NCBI GenBank assembly: GCA_963555705.1
Contig: OY743189.1
Span: 637,501 to 701,500 of the forward strand
Length of the DNA: 64,000 nt
Source: Ligustrum vulgare
Taxonomy: Eukaryota; Streptophyta; Magnoliopsida; Lamiales; Oleaceae
Direction of reading: 5' to 3'
Made by a program: the position numbers and the translations under genes. Shown here in pieces: positions 21,990-32,500 of the stretch. Every line of letters begins with the position of its first letter. The stretch's first letter is position 1. A model generated the notes under the pieces. The model searched no databases. It saw only the letters and a list, made by a program, of their open reading frames with translations, and had not been told where the DNA came from.

Positions 21990-22899
21990 TGTTGGAGGAA
22001 ATTTGTGAATAGTGACGCCAAATAAGTAGAATGAAAATTTGTAAATCCAAGCCGGAAATTGGACAAAGTAACGGCAAGGAAAGTACAAACAAGAAGAAGA
22101 AGAACAGTAAGGACAAAGCCGAGGCAAGAGTTGGACTCTTTGTCCTTAAGTCGAATTTGCCCCGCAACGGTGCCTACGGATTTTGGCAATCGACTCCCAA
22201 GATACAACGGCTACACTTGTGTTTGTAGCACTCCAAAACACAAGTACAACGAACCAAACATTGGCTTATGTACTCCAAGGATGAAATGAAGAAAAATCAA
22301 AATAATAAATGCAATGATTTGATTTTAGAGAGAAGAGAGGATGAGAGATGTTTTGCATATCAAAATTGTGAGGAATAGGACACCCAAAGGGTCCTATTTA
22401 TAGACCATGAAAGGGTGTGGACGAAATGGTTGAGGCCAAACCATGCACCCTTTCCAAACAATGCACCTTTATGAAAAGGTACCTTGTGGCCGGACAACCG
22501 TACGGTCGCACGGTTTTACTCAAAAAACCGGAATTCAATTTGACGTTTGATCGCACGGTTTACTAACCATGCGGTCGCACGGTCAAATATTTTGACTTGA
22601 TTTTCGTCATTTTTCGTAATTTCTCATTCATCTGATATTGGTTTTCGAAATGCCAAATATACCTTTCAATACATGCAGAGAAATCAAAATTCTCTTTGAT
22701 CCAAATATACCCTTCAATACCCCTCGACCCCCGCGACCTGACCGGGTAGGTCGATCCCCGTTTGTGCGCCCTGAAGCGGCGAAGTGGCAAACAATTTTTC
22801 CTAAACGAATTGAGCCGAGCTTTTGAGTATTTATCCGAAGTCGACACGAAGTCACTTCAATCGATTTTCAATTCTCGATTTATTAACCAATATCTAACA
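21990..22899 (+). mobile_element. Solo LTR (910 bp) with TATGT TSD
   Basis: The sequence TGTTGGAGGAAATT...ATATCTAACA interrupts the Element 2 LTR. TATGT is duplicated at 21985-21989 and 22900-22904, and the empty site is visible in the other LTR at about 8346. There is no interior or second LTR, so this is a solo LTR left by recombination. It contains a TATA-like CTATTTATAG at about 22396 and three CGGTCGCACGG-type palindromes at 22500-22580. The orientation is uncertain. The short open frames within it have no domains. Confidence 0.9.
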
Positions 22900-23112
22900 T
22901 ATGTTTTCTCCCCAATTCCAACTTTCCATGCACTCGTGTAGTCTCCTCTCTTTTTCCCTAATGCATCAGCCTTCCATGTATATATGTATTCTGCCCCTAA
23001 TTCTTGTAGACAAACGAGTCCTTCTTTTTTAATTAGTCTCCAATCCCAATTCTAATTAGGTGGTAGGTTTTTCATTAAGACCTCAGTTTTCCTAAATAAT
23101 TCAAGTTGGTCA

Positions 23113-23117
23113 TTGAG
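23113..23117. repeat. TSD of the LOG-carrying element, left copy (TTGAG)
   Basis: TTGAG at 23113-23117 is repeated at 32707-32711. The empty site is readable in the 3' LTR of Element 2 at about 8556 ('ggtcattgagtctcttc'). Confidence 0.95.
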
Positions 23118-26100
23118 TGTAGCGATCAAGATTTTTACGCAATTTTATAATTATTTTAATATTTAGAAAATTGTGTCGCTACTATTTCACTCATTGTTTT
23201 GAAATTAACGCCGCGACGAATTCGTCTAGCCAAGTCAAGAAATATCGAATTTGTTCGATTTTAAATTAAAATCCGAATTTCTAAAATTATGTTATTTTAA
23301 TTATTTATTCAAAGTATTATATTCAAAATCTTTCTAAAATCCAAAATTTGCCCACATGTCTTCTTCTTTACACCAAGACAACAATTCTTTACACAATAAC
23401 ATCATCATTTTTGTACAAATAATTTTACACCTAATTCTACACTATCATATTCTATAGTATCAAATCAATACATATTCTTCCCCATCACAACTCACGTCCC
23501 CTACATTTTTCTTCCTTCTTTATCATTCTTTCCACCTCAATATACCATCATCAAAGCATCTTCATCATTATCATTCATACACCCACAAATTCCCTTCAAT
23601 CACACAAAGTATTTCCAACTCATCTTGACCCAATTTCATCATCAAATCCACATTAAACAATTGTGATATTTTCCACCCTCTCACATTACCTAATTCTCCA
23701 CTATTTTCTTAATTAGCCAGCAAAACATATCATTATTATAAATTCTGATATCCTGCACCACCATTTCAGTCGACCAAGTTGGAGAAGAACCACCAACACT
23801 GCCCTCAACCTCCATCAACCTGATTCAATTCATCGATTCATCACCAAGCCTCCACCTACACCCTCTGCTCAACCAAACAACCACCACCTAGTGTCAATTC
23901 AACAACAAACAACCAAACTGCAATTCCCAATCTTCATATCAAACCACTACCATCACCAAACAAAGTTTCAACAATTCTGCTGCTATCAAACACCCAAATT
24001 CACCAAAGCTGTTGATCCACCATTAACGAAGCAAGTCACCATCGGATTCCACCATTTCCACCACCAGCAATGGTCACTGATTTCAATCAACCAAGACATG
24101 CCCGCACCTGCAACCGCCGCAACCAACCGTTCCATCCAACATCACCACTGTCTAACTCAATTCTTTAACCAAATCAAAACCCAAAAGAAAACCGCAAATT
24201 GAGAAGCTCAATCTTACCTCGATCCGCCGAAAAATCGCGATCTAAAGCCGCGACTTCACCTCGGATTCCAGCCCTAATTTCGCACTCAAAATTAGCAACA
24301 AATCCCTCAAACCAGAACCACTTTCTTGTCGCCGTCCACCGCAACCTTCCGGCGATGTTGCGCCGGTGAACTGTCGGCTGTGACACTGGTTTCTTCCATT
24401 TTCCACCGTCAGTCGCAAACCTCCCTCTCTTTCCTTCGATCTGAAATATGGTAGAGAGAGAAGTGAAAGAATCTGATTTTATTTAATATATTTGATTTTC
24501 GAAACTTTCAACTTTAGTCCCTATAGTTTTAAATGTTTCAAAATCAGTCCCTGATGTTTTAAATTGTTTTAATTCAGTCCCTACTGTTTTAAACTCATCC
24601 ATTTCAGCCTCAAAGCTTTAAAATGATTTACTTTTAAGCCCAAGTTTCAAAAGTATTCATTTTAGTCCCTCAACTATCAAAAGTATCTATTTTAGTCCCT
24701 GAACTTTCAAAAGTATTCATTTTAGTCCCTCAACTTTCAAAACATCAATTTTAGTCCTCAAATTATAATTTATCATTTTGAGCTATATATTCGATATACT
24801 AAAGTGACTTATTGGCTAAGACGAAGCGTACGGAGAATTTAAAGAAATTGAAGTCATTCCCGCTCAACTTTGCACTCGTCGGATTTGAGGTAGACTCTCA
24901 CTTATTAATTGATTTAAATTATGATTTCATATAAATGTCATGTGACTTGTGAAGAGTTATTTTTATGAAAGGAAATGAAAATGTATTTTCATGGAAAGAA
25001 CAATGCGTAGACTCGCACTTATTAATTGATTTAAATTATGATTTCATATGAATGTCATGTGACTTGTGAAAGTCAATTTTTAAGAAAAACAAGTATGTTT
25101 TTATGAAAGGTAAATATACCTTATGTTTTTATGAAAAGTAAGTATACCCTATGTTTTTACGATAATGTTTTATATGTTTTGGATCATTGCTATGCACATA
25201 AGAATTCTTACCACCTAAGTTCGGTAGAATTCTGTGTCTCCATAAGTTTATGAGGATTTACCACCTAAGTTCGGTAAAATTCCTGTCTTTCCATATGTTT
25301 ATGAGGATTTACCACCTAAGTTCGGTAAAATTCCTGTCGCGTATGTTTATGAGGATTTAGATCCTATCTTATGTTATGATGGAAATGATCCCTATGAATT
25401 TCATGAATTATGTTTTGGTATACTTACTGTTATTATGATTTTACTACATAAGAATTCTTACCACCTAAGTTCGGTAAAATTCTTATGTTTATGAGGATTT
25501 CGATTTTATCCTATGTTATGATGAAAACTTACTGTTATTATGATTTTACTGCATAAGAATTCTTGCCACCTAAGTTCGGTAAAGTTCTTGTGTCTCTCTA
25601 TGTTTATGAGGATTTCAATCCTATCTTATGTTATGCTTTCAAAAGAAATTATGCTTGGCATAATTAAAATGTTTTTATAAGTATATGGTTTTCAAAGAGC
25701 TGTTTTCAAAGAGCTATTTTCAAAGAGCCTATGATTTGCAAAATATGTCCCGTGCTGTAATGCACAATATGAGTTTTATCAAGAGCTGTTTTATAAAGAA
25801 GCTCTATCAATGCCCGTTTTATAAAGAGCCGGGATTTATGTGTTTAATCATCTTATAAATTAAATTAATTTGCGATGAGTCTACTGAGTATTTCCCCCAT
25901 GAAATACTCACCCTACTTTTTAACAGTTTTGCAGATTTCGGAGACGGTGGCGAGCGATGAATGATGGTGGCAATAATCGTTAAACAGTTGAAAGTTTGAC
26001 GTTAATGGTTTCCGTATTTTCCAAACAATCGAATAATTTAGAGAAGTTCATTTATTTGAGAAATTATGACATTGGCAATTTCTTTACAAAATTAATGGTT

Positions 26101-26271
26101 CGATTTACTATTTCAAATGGTTTCATAAATGTTTCAATTTTATCGGCCATTACAGTTTATTTAATGTTGCCAAAAATGAATTTCAATTATTTCTTCCGCA
26201 AAAATATTATTCGAAAAATTTAGACAGAAAATGACGTAGTGAATCGGGTATACGGAACTCGGGGCGCTACA
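23118..26271 (+). mobile_element. LOG-carrying LTR retrotransposon: 5' LTR (3154 bp)
   Basis: The LTR reads TGTAGCGATC...GGGGCGCTACA, is flanked by the TTGAG TSD, and is repeated at 29553-32706 at exactly the same length. I noticed one substitution (about 25590 against 32025). Its landmarks are a CCA/ATC-rich block at 23460-24200, a run of AGTCCCT repeats at 24510-24760, five CCACCTAAGTTCGGT hairpin units at 25209-25585, and GAGCTxTTTTCAAA-type repeats at 25690-25830. The 103-, 70- and 75-codon open frames recur in both LTRs, have no domain and are not called as genes. Confidence 0.96.
25203..25590 (+). repeat. Hairpin repeat array inside the 3154-bp LTR
   Basis: Five units of the form TTACCACCTAAGTTCGGTAA occur at about 25209, 25258, 25309, 25459 and 25563. 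Each is usually framed by GAATTC-like and AATTC blocks, so that GAATTcTTACC can pair with GGTAAaATTC. Most units end in 'tgtttatgaggat'. The whole array is present again in the other LTR at about 31638-32025. Confidence 0.85.
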
Positions 26272-26274
26272 AGT

Positions 26275-26286
26275 TGGTATCAGAGC
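26275..26286 (+). other. LOG-carrying element: primer binding site (initiator tRNA-Met)
   Basis: TGGTATCAGAGC lies three bases after the 5' LTR end. It matches the initiator tRNA-Met PBS and places the element on the plus strand, opposite to its two cargo reading frames. Confidence 0.93.
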
Positions 26287-27094
26287 TAGTCTGCGTTTCT
26301 GTAGACTGGTAAAATTTTCAAAAAGAATTTTAAGAAATATTTTCCATTATAAGATTTTTATTGATGAAGATTGCCACTGCCATCATTCGTTCCACCAACT
26401 CCGAGGTAAAGAAGTTTATGATGTTTAAAGTTATTTCAGTATTTCGAATACTCATTTTATTGATTTATGAGAAAGAATGAAGAGTATTTCGGATACTTAT
26501 GATTTATGAGAAATAAGAATGTATTTCTTCGAAAATAATGATGTTGTTATGCTTTGTCATAACTTATATGCTTTAATGTATGATTATGAGAAATTTTTTA
26601 AAGAAAACGAGTGTTGAGCATAATGGGAATAATATGATTTTATTGAGAATTAAGTAATGGATATTATGTTGAGTTAATTTATTATGCCTCTATGTTGAAG
26701 AGAAATTTATTATGAAGTTTGGCTTTGTGAATAAATTTTGGGAATATGATTTATGGCATATATTTATAAGTATGAGTAACTTTTGAGCCAATTAAGGTAT
26801 GGAAGGAAGTAATATTGTGATATTGAAAAATATGATTTGAAATTTCTATGTTGAGGAATTATGAATTGAATTATGGGATATTTTGATGATATTGAAGTGT
26901 TGGAATCGTTTTCAATATTTTTAGATCGTTGTGATCAAATGTGGAGTTATTTATTATTGTGAGTTATGAAGTATGCTTATGGTTTGGATAAGTCCAAATT
27001 ACAAGGGAGACTCTATCCAGAATTTTATCATTTGGAATTAAGAGCATAATATGATAAGCATCCACTAAAGGAATTAAGGTTAGACATGCAAGAT
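26287..27094 (+). other. LOG-carrying element: AT-rich non-coding leader
   Basis: About 800 bases of AT-rich sequence rich in ATGATTTATGAGAA-like strings. No gag is seen where one would be expected. The change to sequence of more balanced composition at about 27095 is my estimate of the cargo boundary. Confidence 0.5.
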
Positions 27095-27244
27095 CATTTA
27101 CATCACAAACGAGATTTAGTAGATGATAGCAGAGATTTTATTATTTTCTCATAAGGAGAACACACAAGAGTCACACTGGAAAGGAAATACATGAAACACA
27201 CGAAAGCATAAGAGAAAAACATGGAAAGATCCTCAGAATGAGAG

Positions 27245-27451
27245 ATGTGTTTCCGGAGTAGCCGTATCCTACCACCTCTGATCTTTTGAGGAAATAAAGA
27301 AACCTTCAAAGAGGTGTGTTTCGAGAGTAAGAATACTCCGTAATCTACCACCTGGAACCTTTGAGGTACACACAAGATTTAAACATTAAGGAAATCCTAG
27401 TAAATGGAGGGGTGTCTCGAGAGTGAGAATACTCCGTACTCTACCCCCACC
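27245..27451 (-). repeat. Three hairpin-forming repeats downstream of LOG
   Basis: Related units lie at about 27245-27277, 27311-27353 and 27407-27451. The last two share GTGTxTCGAGAGTxAGAATA, then CTCCGTAxTCTACC, and the first is a more diverged relative. GAGTA and TACTC can pair around a four-base loop in the last two. On the LOG strand they fall 12-220 bases after the stop codon, so they would be in its 3' untranslated region. The ACCACCT string also occurs in the LTR hairpin array, so an origin in the element is possible. Confidence 0.65.
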
Positions 27452-27462
27452 TATTCTAAGAT

Positions 27463-28116
27463 TCACAGAGTTAAGTTTACATTAACCGGACTCCATTTTC
27501 GCTTGATTCCCCTTCCTTGTGACCAATCTATCTTAACCCCTGCTGGATCTTGTATTGAGATATATGACTGCAGCTTATCCAGTAGTTCATCAATAGTAGG
27601 AGCAGAAATAAGAAGCCTTCTGGAAAATGGAGAGATGAATCCCTGTTCCACAGCATAATCAAGAAAGGTTAACAAACCATAAAAGAAATTGTTAACATTC
27701 AGAAGCCCAATAGGCTTAGTATGGAGATCTAGTTGAGCCCATGAGGTAATGTTAAAAATTTCTTCTAAGGTACCAAAACCTCCGGGCATGGCTATAAAGG
27801 CATCAGAACCATATAGCATACAAGTTATGCGTTCATGGATGGATAAGGTTTGAACTTCATGCCCTCGTGTTTTGCCTGCAACATCTACCAAAGGGACAGG
27901 TATGACACCGATTACTTTTGATTTCTCTGCAAGAGCAGATTGGGAAACACAACCCATTAGACCACTGCTACCACCCCCATATACAAGAGTGATACCTTTT
28001 TCCCCCAGTTTCTTTCCAAGATCTACGGCCGCTTCTAGATAACCGAAGCCTTTCCCCACTTTTGATCCACAAAATACACAAATAGTTTTGATTTGTCGAA
28101 GTTTTGATGCTTCCAT
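27463..28116 (-). CDS. LOG-like: LOG-family cytokinin riboside 5'-monophosphate phosphoribohydrolase, intronless, inside an LTR retrotransposon
   Basis: LOG enzymes release active free-base cytokinins from their nucleoside monophosphates by removing ribose 5'-phosphate, usually in the cytosol and nucleus. The 217-residue protein spans the usual LOG length and starts at ATG 28116. It shows CVFCGS (13-18), VYGGGSSGLMG (45-55), the conserved Arg in the HERI block (96), SDAFIAMPGGFGTLEE (104-119; family signature PGGxGTxxE intact), WAQLDLHTKPIGLLNV (126-141), and EQGFISP with SAPTIDELL near the end. Plant LOG genes normally have several introns. This copy has none, so it probably derives from mRNA or from an intronless donor. 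It lies antisense to the retrotransposon, 300 bp downstream of the Cys-rich reading frame, with a TATA-like box at about 28191. All signature residues are present, so activity is plausible but untested. Confidence 0.93.
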   Translation of the reverse strand: MEASKLRQIKTICVFCGSKVGKGFGYLEAAVDLGKKLGEKGITLVYGGGSSGLMGCVSQSALAEKSKVIGVIPVPLVDVAGKTRGHEVQTLSIHERITCMLYGSDAFIAMPGGFGTLEEIFNITSWAQLDLHTKPIGLLNVNNFFYGLLTFLDYAVEQGFISPFSRRLLISAPTIDELLDKLQSYISIQDPAGVKIDWSQGRGIKRKWSPVNVNLTL

Positions 28117-28190
28117 CTTTGATAGTATAGAAGGGAAAACTTACGAAGAAGATGTGATTTTGGGATGCCTGAACTATGAAATATGTTTGG

Positions 28191-28200
28191 CTATTTAAAG
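28191..28200 (-). promoter_or_regulatory. TATA-like box upstream of the LOG-like gene
   Basis: On the minus strand, CTTTAAATAG lies about 75 bases before the LOG ATG, which would leave a leader of roughly 45 nt. The same TTTAAATAG string precedes the Cys-rich frame at 29001-29009. The promoter role is inferred from position and sequence only. Confidence 0.45.
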
Positions 28201-28416
28201 CCGGAAAAATTTACTGTTTTTGATTGATTCTGAAAAAGTAAAGATTTACTTTTGACAAAATCAGCCCACTTTTGAATATTTTTATCGTATCGAGGCTGTC
28301 ACCTTTCGGCGATTTAATATTTTATTTCCAGCTTTATCAAAACTCGAGAAAAGGAAAATATATTTTATTTTCAAAACGCGTGAAAGAAAGCAGCAAAATA
28401 TTTTAAAAGATTTACC

Positions 28417-28968
28417 TTATAACATTGCTGAACTGCCAGAAGCCTCATTTTGTAAAACAGACTGGCAAACAGGATCTTTTGCTATTATATTTTGGAGACT
28501 ATAACGATTTTTGTCCTCGTTAAACTGAGCGTATAAGGAGAGAAGTTCACGTTGTACATAACCACTTGGGTGCGTCTCAAGAGTCAGTCGAATATCATCC
28601 AAAGACTCCTTACTCAGTCCACCCTTTATGAATTCGATTTTATCATCCCGATTTGTAGAAGAATATCCTACTGATTTGCAACGCGTATTACAGTTCCAAC
28701 GAGCACATTTGTAGCAACCACCCAGTCTTTTTGCTCTTCGTTTCTTTGCAAACGTGCTTTTGCCTAAACCAGGCATGTGCTTTGGAAATGTTGATGGTAA
28801 TTCACCAGATAGTCGAACCTTTGCTTCTATCAACCAGCGAACATCTTCTGGAATATCATGAGCCATTAGCAACCTCAATCTTTCGAGCCTTATTCTATAG
28901 ATCTTTCTCAGATCATTCATAGGAAGACTGGAATAATACTTGCGAATGTTAGAAAGAATGATATCCAT
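28417..28968 (-). CDS. Basic Cys-rich protein, resembling plant-virus nucleic-acid-binding proteins
   Basis: This is an intact 183-codon frame if the first ATG, at 28968, is used. The frame is open five codons further upstream, but without an ATG. The N-terminal third is rich in Arg and Leu and probably helical. Residues 68-81 run GKSTFAKKRRAKRL, a nuclear-localisation-like basic stretch. It leads straight into a Cys cluster (Cys 85, 88, 93, 97; C-x2-C-x4-C-x3-C), then KIEFIKGG. This order is the layout of the small Cys-rich nucleic-acid-binding, silencing-related proteins of carlaviruses and their relatives, but the Cys spacing is not the same and the protein is longer. It could instead be a host or element-derived zinc-knuckle protein. 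It shares strand and spacing with LOG, suggesting both came as one cassette. The function is unknown. Confidence 0.6.
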   Translation of the reverse strand: MDIILSNIRKYYSSLPMNDLRKIYRIRLERLRLLMAHDIPEDVRWLIEAKVRLSGELPSTFPKHMPGLGKSTFAKKRRAKRLGGCYKCARWNCNTRCKSVGYSSTNRDDKIEFIKGGLSKESLDDIRLTLETHPSGYVQRELLSLYAQFNEDKNRYSLQNIIAKDPVCQSVLQNEASGSSAML

Positions 28969-29000
28969 TGTTTGATGATTCAACCTCTTCTCAGCATGAA

Positions 29001-29010
29001 CTATTTAAAA
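29001..29010 (-). promoter_or_regulatory. TATA-like box upstream of the Cys-rich frame
   Basis: On the minus strand, TTTTAAATAG lies 33 bases before the ATG at 28968. If it sets transcription about 30 bases downstream, the leader would be only a few bases long. The alternative is that translation starts at a later Met. It shares TTTAAATAG with the box before LOG. Confidence 0.4.
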
Positions 29011-29055
29011 GCGCAAAGGATCTGAGTGAATCCGCGTGATGTTGTGACCAGCAAG

Positions 29056-29552
29056 AAAGCGCAGGATTATTTTAATGAAAAGAGGAGACAAGAAGTAATG
29101 CGCTGTTAAATTTTATCGATAAAGGAGATTTGATTGGAGATTTGGAATATTTTCTTGGATTATGGGTACTGATATTTTGTTTTAATAATGATAATCTTGG
29201 TTTAATGTGATGATACGTGGAAAGTAAAATGAGTACCGTATTGAATCAGAATTCATACGTATATACAAGTGAAAGAAATATTTTGCAGGAAATGTGGTGA
29301 CATTTAAGTATAGAATCTTAGTTTTGGGAGATATTTGTTTACTGAATTTTGAGTTACAAATATTGGAAAGATAAGTTGATGATATTATGTTGATATGTTT
29401 GGGTATATTACGTAGAGAAAATATTCAGGTAATTCTTTGATTATTTTGAGAATATTCGATGATAAGAAGAAGAGATTTTGATTAAGTATTCAGAAATTAT
29501 AAGACCAAGTAAGTTTAATTTCGAGGACGAAATTATTTTAAGAGGGTAAGAT
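29056..29552 (+). other. LOG-carrying element: 3' interior with GAGGACGAAATT block and polypurine tract
   Basis: AT-rich, non-coding sequence. It ends in TTTCGAGGACGAAATTATTT, then the polypurine tract AAGAGGGTAAGA, directly before the 3' LTR. The GAGGACGAAATT end is characteristic of Tekay/Del-type Ty3/Gypsy elements and is also found at 41450-41479 in the three-LTR array. That suggests the parental family even though gag and pol are missing. Confidence 0.65.
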
Positions 29553-32500
29553 TGTAGCGATCAAGATTTTTACGCAATTTTATAATTATTTTAATATTTA
29601 GAAAATTGTGTCGCTACTATTTCACTCATTGTTTTGAAATTAACGCCGCGACGAATTCGTCTAGCCAAGTCAAGAAATATCGAATTTGTTCGATTTTAAA
29701 TTAAAATCCGAATTTCTAAAATTATGTTATTTTAATTATTTATTCAAAGTATTATATTCAAAATCTTTCTAAAATCCAAAATTTGCCCACATGTCTTCTT
29801 CTTTACACCAAGACAACAATTCTTTACACAATAACATCATCATTTTTGTACAAATAATTTTACACCTAATTCTACACTATCATATTCTATAGTATCAAAT
29901 CAATACATATTCTTCCCCATCACAACTCACGTCCCCTACATTTTTCTTCCTTCTTTATCATTCTTTCCACCTCAATATACCATCATCAAAGCATCTTCAT
30001 CATTATCATTCATACACCCACAAATTCCCTTCAATCACACAAAGTATTTCCAACTCATCTTGACCCAATTTCATCATCAAATCCACATTAAACAATTGTG
30101 ATATTTTCCACCCTCTCACATTACCTAATTCTCCACTATTTTCTTAATTAGCCAGCAAAACATATCATTATTATAAATTCTGATATCCTGCACCACCATT
30201 TCAGTCGACCAAGTTGGAGAAGAACCACCAACACTGCCCTCAACCTCCATCAACCTGATTCAATTCATCGATTCATCACCAAGCCTCCACCTACACCCTC
30301 TGCTCAACCAAACAACCACCACCTAGTGTCAATTCAACAACAAACAACCAAACTGCAATTCCCAATCTTCATATCAAACCACTACCATCACCAAACAAAG
30401 TTTCAACAATTCTGCTGCTATCAAACACCCAAATTCACCAAAGCTGTTGATCCACCATTAACGAAGCAAGTCACCATCGGATTCCACCATTTCCACCACC
30501 AGCAATGGTCACTGATTTCAATCAACCAAGACATGCCCGCACCTGCAACCGCCGCAACCAACCGTTCCATCCAACATCACCACTGTCTAACTCAATTCTT
30601 TAACCAAATCAAAACCCAAAAGAAAACCGCAAATTGAGAAGCTCAATCTTACCTCGATCCGCCGAAAAATCGCGATCTAAAGCCGCGACTTCACCTCGGA
30701 TTCCAGCCCTAATTTCGCACTCAAAATTAGCAACAAATCCCTCAAACCAGAACCACTTTCTTGTCGCCGTCCACCGCAACCTTCCGGCGATGTTGCGCCG
30801 GTGAACTGTCGGCTGTGACACTGGTTTCTTCCATTTTCCACCGTCAGTCGCAAACCTCCCTCTCTTTCCTTCGATCTGAAATATGGTAGAGAGAGAAGTG
30901 AAAGAATCTGATTTTATTTAATATATTTGATTTTCGAAACTTTCAACTTTAGTCCCTATAGTTTTAAATGTTTCAAAATCAGTCCCTGATGTTTTAAATT
31001 GTTTTAATTCAGTCCCTACTGTTTTAAACTCATCCATTTCAGCCTCAAAGCTTTAAAATGATTTACTTTTAAGCCCAAGTTTCAAAAGTATTCATTTTAG
31101 TCCCTCAACTATCAAAAGTATCTATTTTAGTCCCTGAACTTTCAAAAGTATTCATTTTAGTCCCTCAACTTTCAAAACATCAATTTTAGTCCTCAAATTA
31201 TAATTTATCATTTTGAGCTATATATTCGATATACTAAAGTGACTTATTGGCTAAGACGAAGCGTACGGAGAATTTAAAGAAATTGAAGTCATTCCCGCTC
31301 AACTTTGCACTCGTCGGATTTGAGGTAGACTCTCACTTATTAATTGATTTAAATTATGATTTCATATAAATGTCATGTGACTTGTGAAGAGTTATTTTTA
31401 TGAAAGGAAATGAAAATGTATTTTCATGGAAAGAACAATGCGTAGACTCGCACTTATTAATTGATTTAAATTATGATTTCATATGAATGTCATGTGACTT
31501 GTGAAAGTCAATTTTTAAGAAAAACAAGTATGTTTTTATGAAAGGTAAATATACCTTATGTTTTTATGAAAAGTAAGTATACCCTATGTTTTTACGATAA
31601 TGTTTTATATGTTTTGGATCATTGCTATGCACATAAGAATTCTTACCACCTAAGTTCGGTAGAATTCTGTGTCTCCATAAGTTTATGAGGATTTACCACC
31701 TAAGTTCGGTAAAATTCCTGTCTTTCCATATGTTTATGAGGATTTACCACCTAAGTTCGGTAAAATTCCTGTCGCGTATGTTTATGAGGATTTAGATCCT
31801 ATCTTATGTTATGATGGAAATGATCCCTATGAATTTCATGAATTATGTTTTGGTATACTTACTGTTATTATGATTTTACTACATAAGAATTCTTACCACC
31901 TAAGTTCGGTAAAATTCTTATGTTTATGAGGATTTCGATTTTATCCTATGTTATGATGAAAACTTACTGTTATTATGATTTTACTGCATAAGAATTCTTG
32001 CCACCTAAGTTCGGTAAAGTTCTTTTGTCTCTCTATGTTTATGAGGATTTCAATCCTATCTTATGTTATGCTTTCAAAAGAAATTATGCTTGGCATAATT
32101 AAAATGTTTTTATAAGTATATGGTTTTCAAAGAGCTGTTTTCAAAGAGCTATTTTCAAAGAGCCTATGATTTGCAAAATATGTCCCGTGCTGTAATGCAC
32201 AATATGAGTTTTATCAAGAGCTGTTTTATAAAGAAGCTCTATCAATGCCCGTTTTATAAAGAGCCGGGATTTATGTGTTTAATCATCTTATAAATTAAAT
32301 TAATTTGCGATGAGTCTACTGAGTATTTCCCCCATGAAATACTCACCCTACTTTTTAACAGTTTTGCAGATTTCGGAGACGGTGGCGAGCGATGAATGAT
32401 GGTGGCAATAATCGTTAAACAGTTGAAAGTTTGACGTTAATGGTTTCCGTATTTTCCAAACAATCGAATAATTTAGAGAAGTTCATTTATTTGAGAAATT

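Noticed and set aside
23891..24202. 103-codon open frame, repeated at 30326-30637, with opposite-strand 70-codon partners
   Set aside because: It lies in both copies of the LTR, its composition follows a CCA/ATC-rich tract, and no domain or conserved block is visible.
25203..25590. Possible CRISPR-like array (five hairpin repeats)
   Set aside because: Spacer lengths are irregular, the array is duplicated exactly in both LTRs, and the sequence is plant nuclear DNA.
25996..26223. 75-codon open frame near the LTR end (also 32431-32658)
   Set aside because: LTR sequence present twice. There is no recognisable domain and the composition is simply AT-rich.
27463..28116. An ordinary host LOG locus that merely has LTR elements on both sides
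   Set aside because: The two flanking LTRs form a pair with a shared TSD, PBS and polypurine tract and the empty site is readable, so the gene is inside one element. It also lacks introns.
27095..29055. A nearly complete integrated RNA virus genome
   Set aside because: Only one virus-like reading frame is visible. No replicase, movement or coat protein region was found, and the LOG frame is not part of a standard betaflexivirus gene order.
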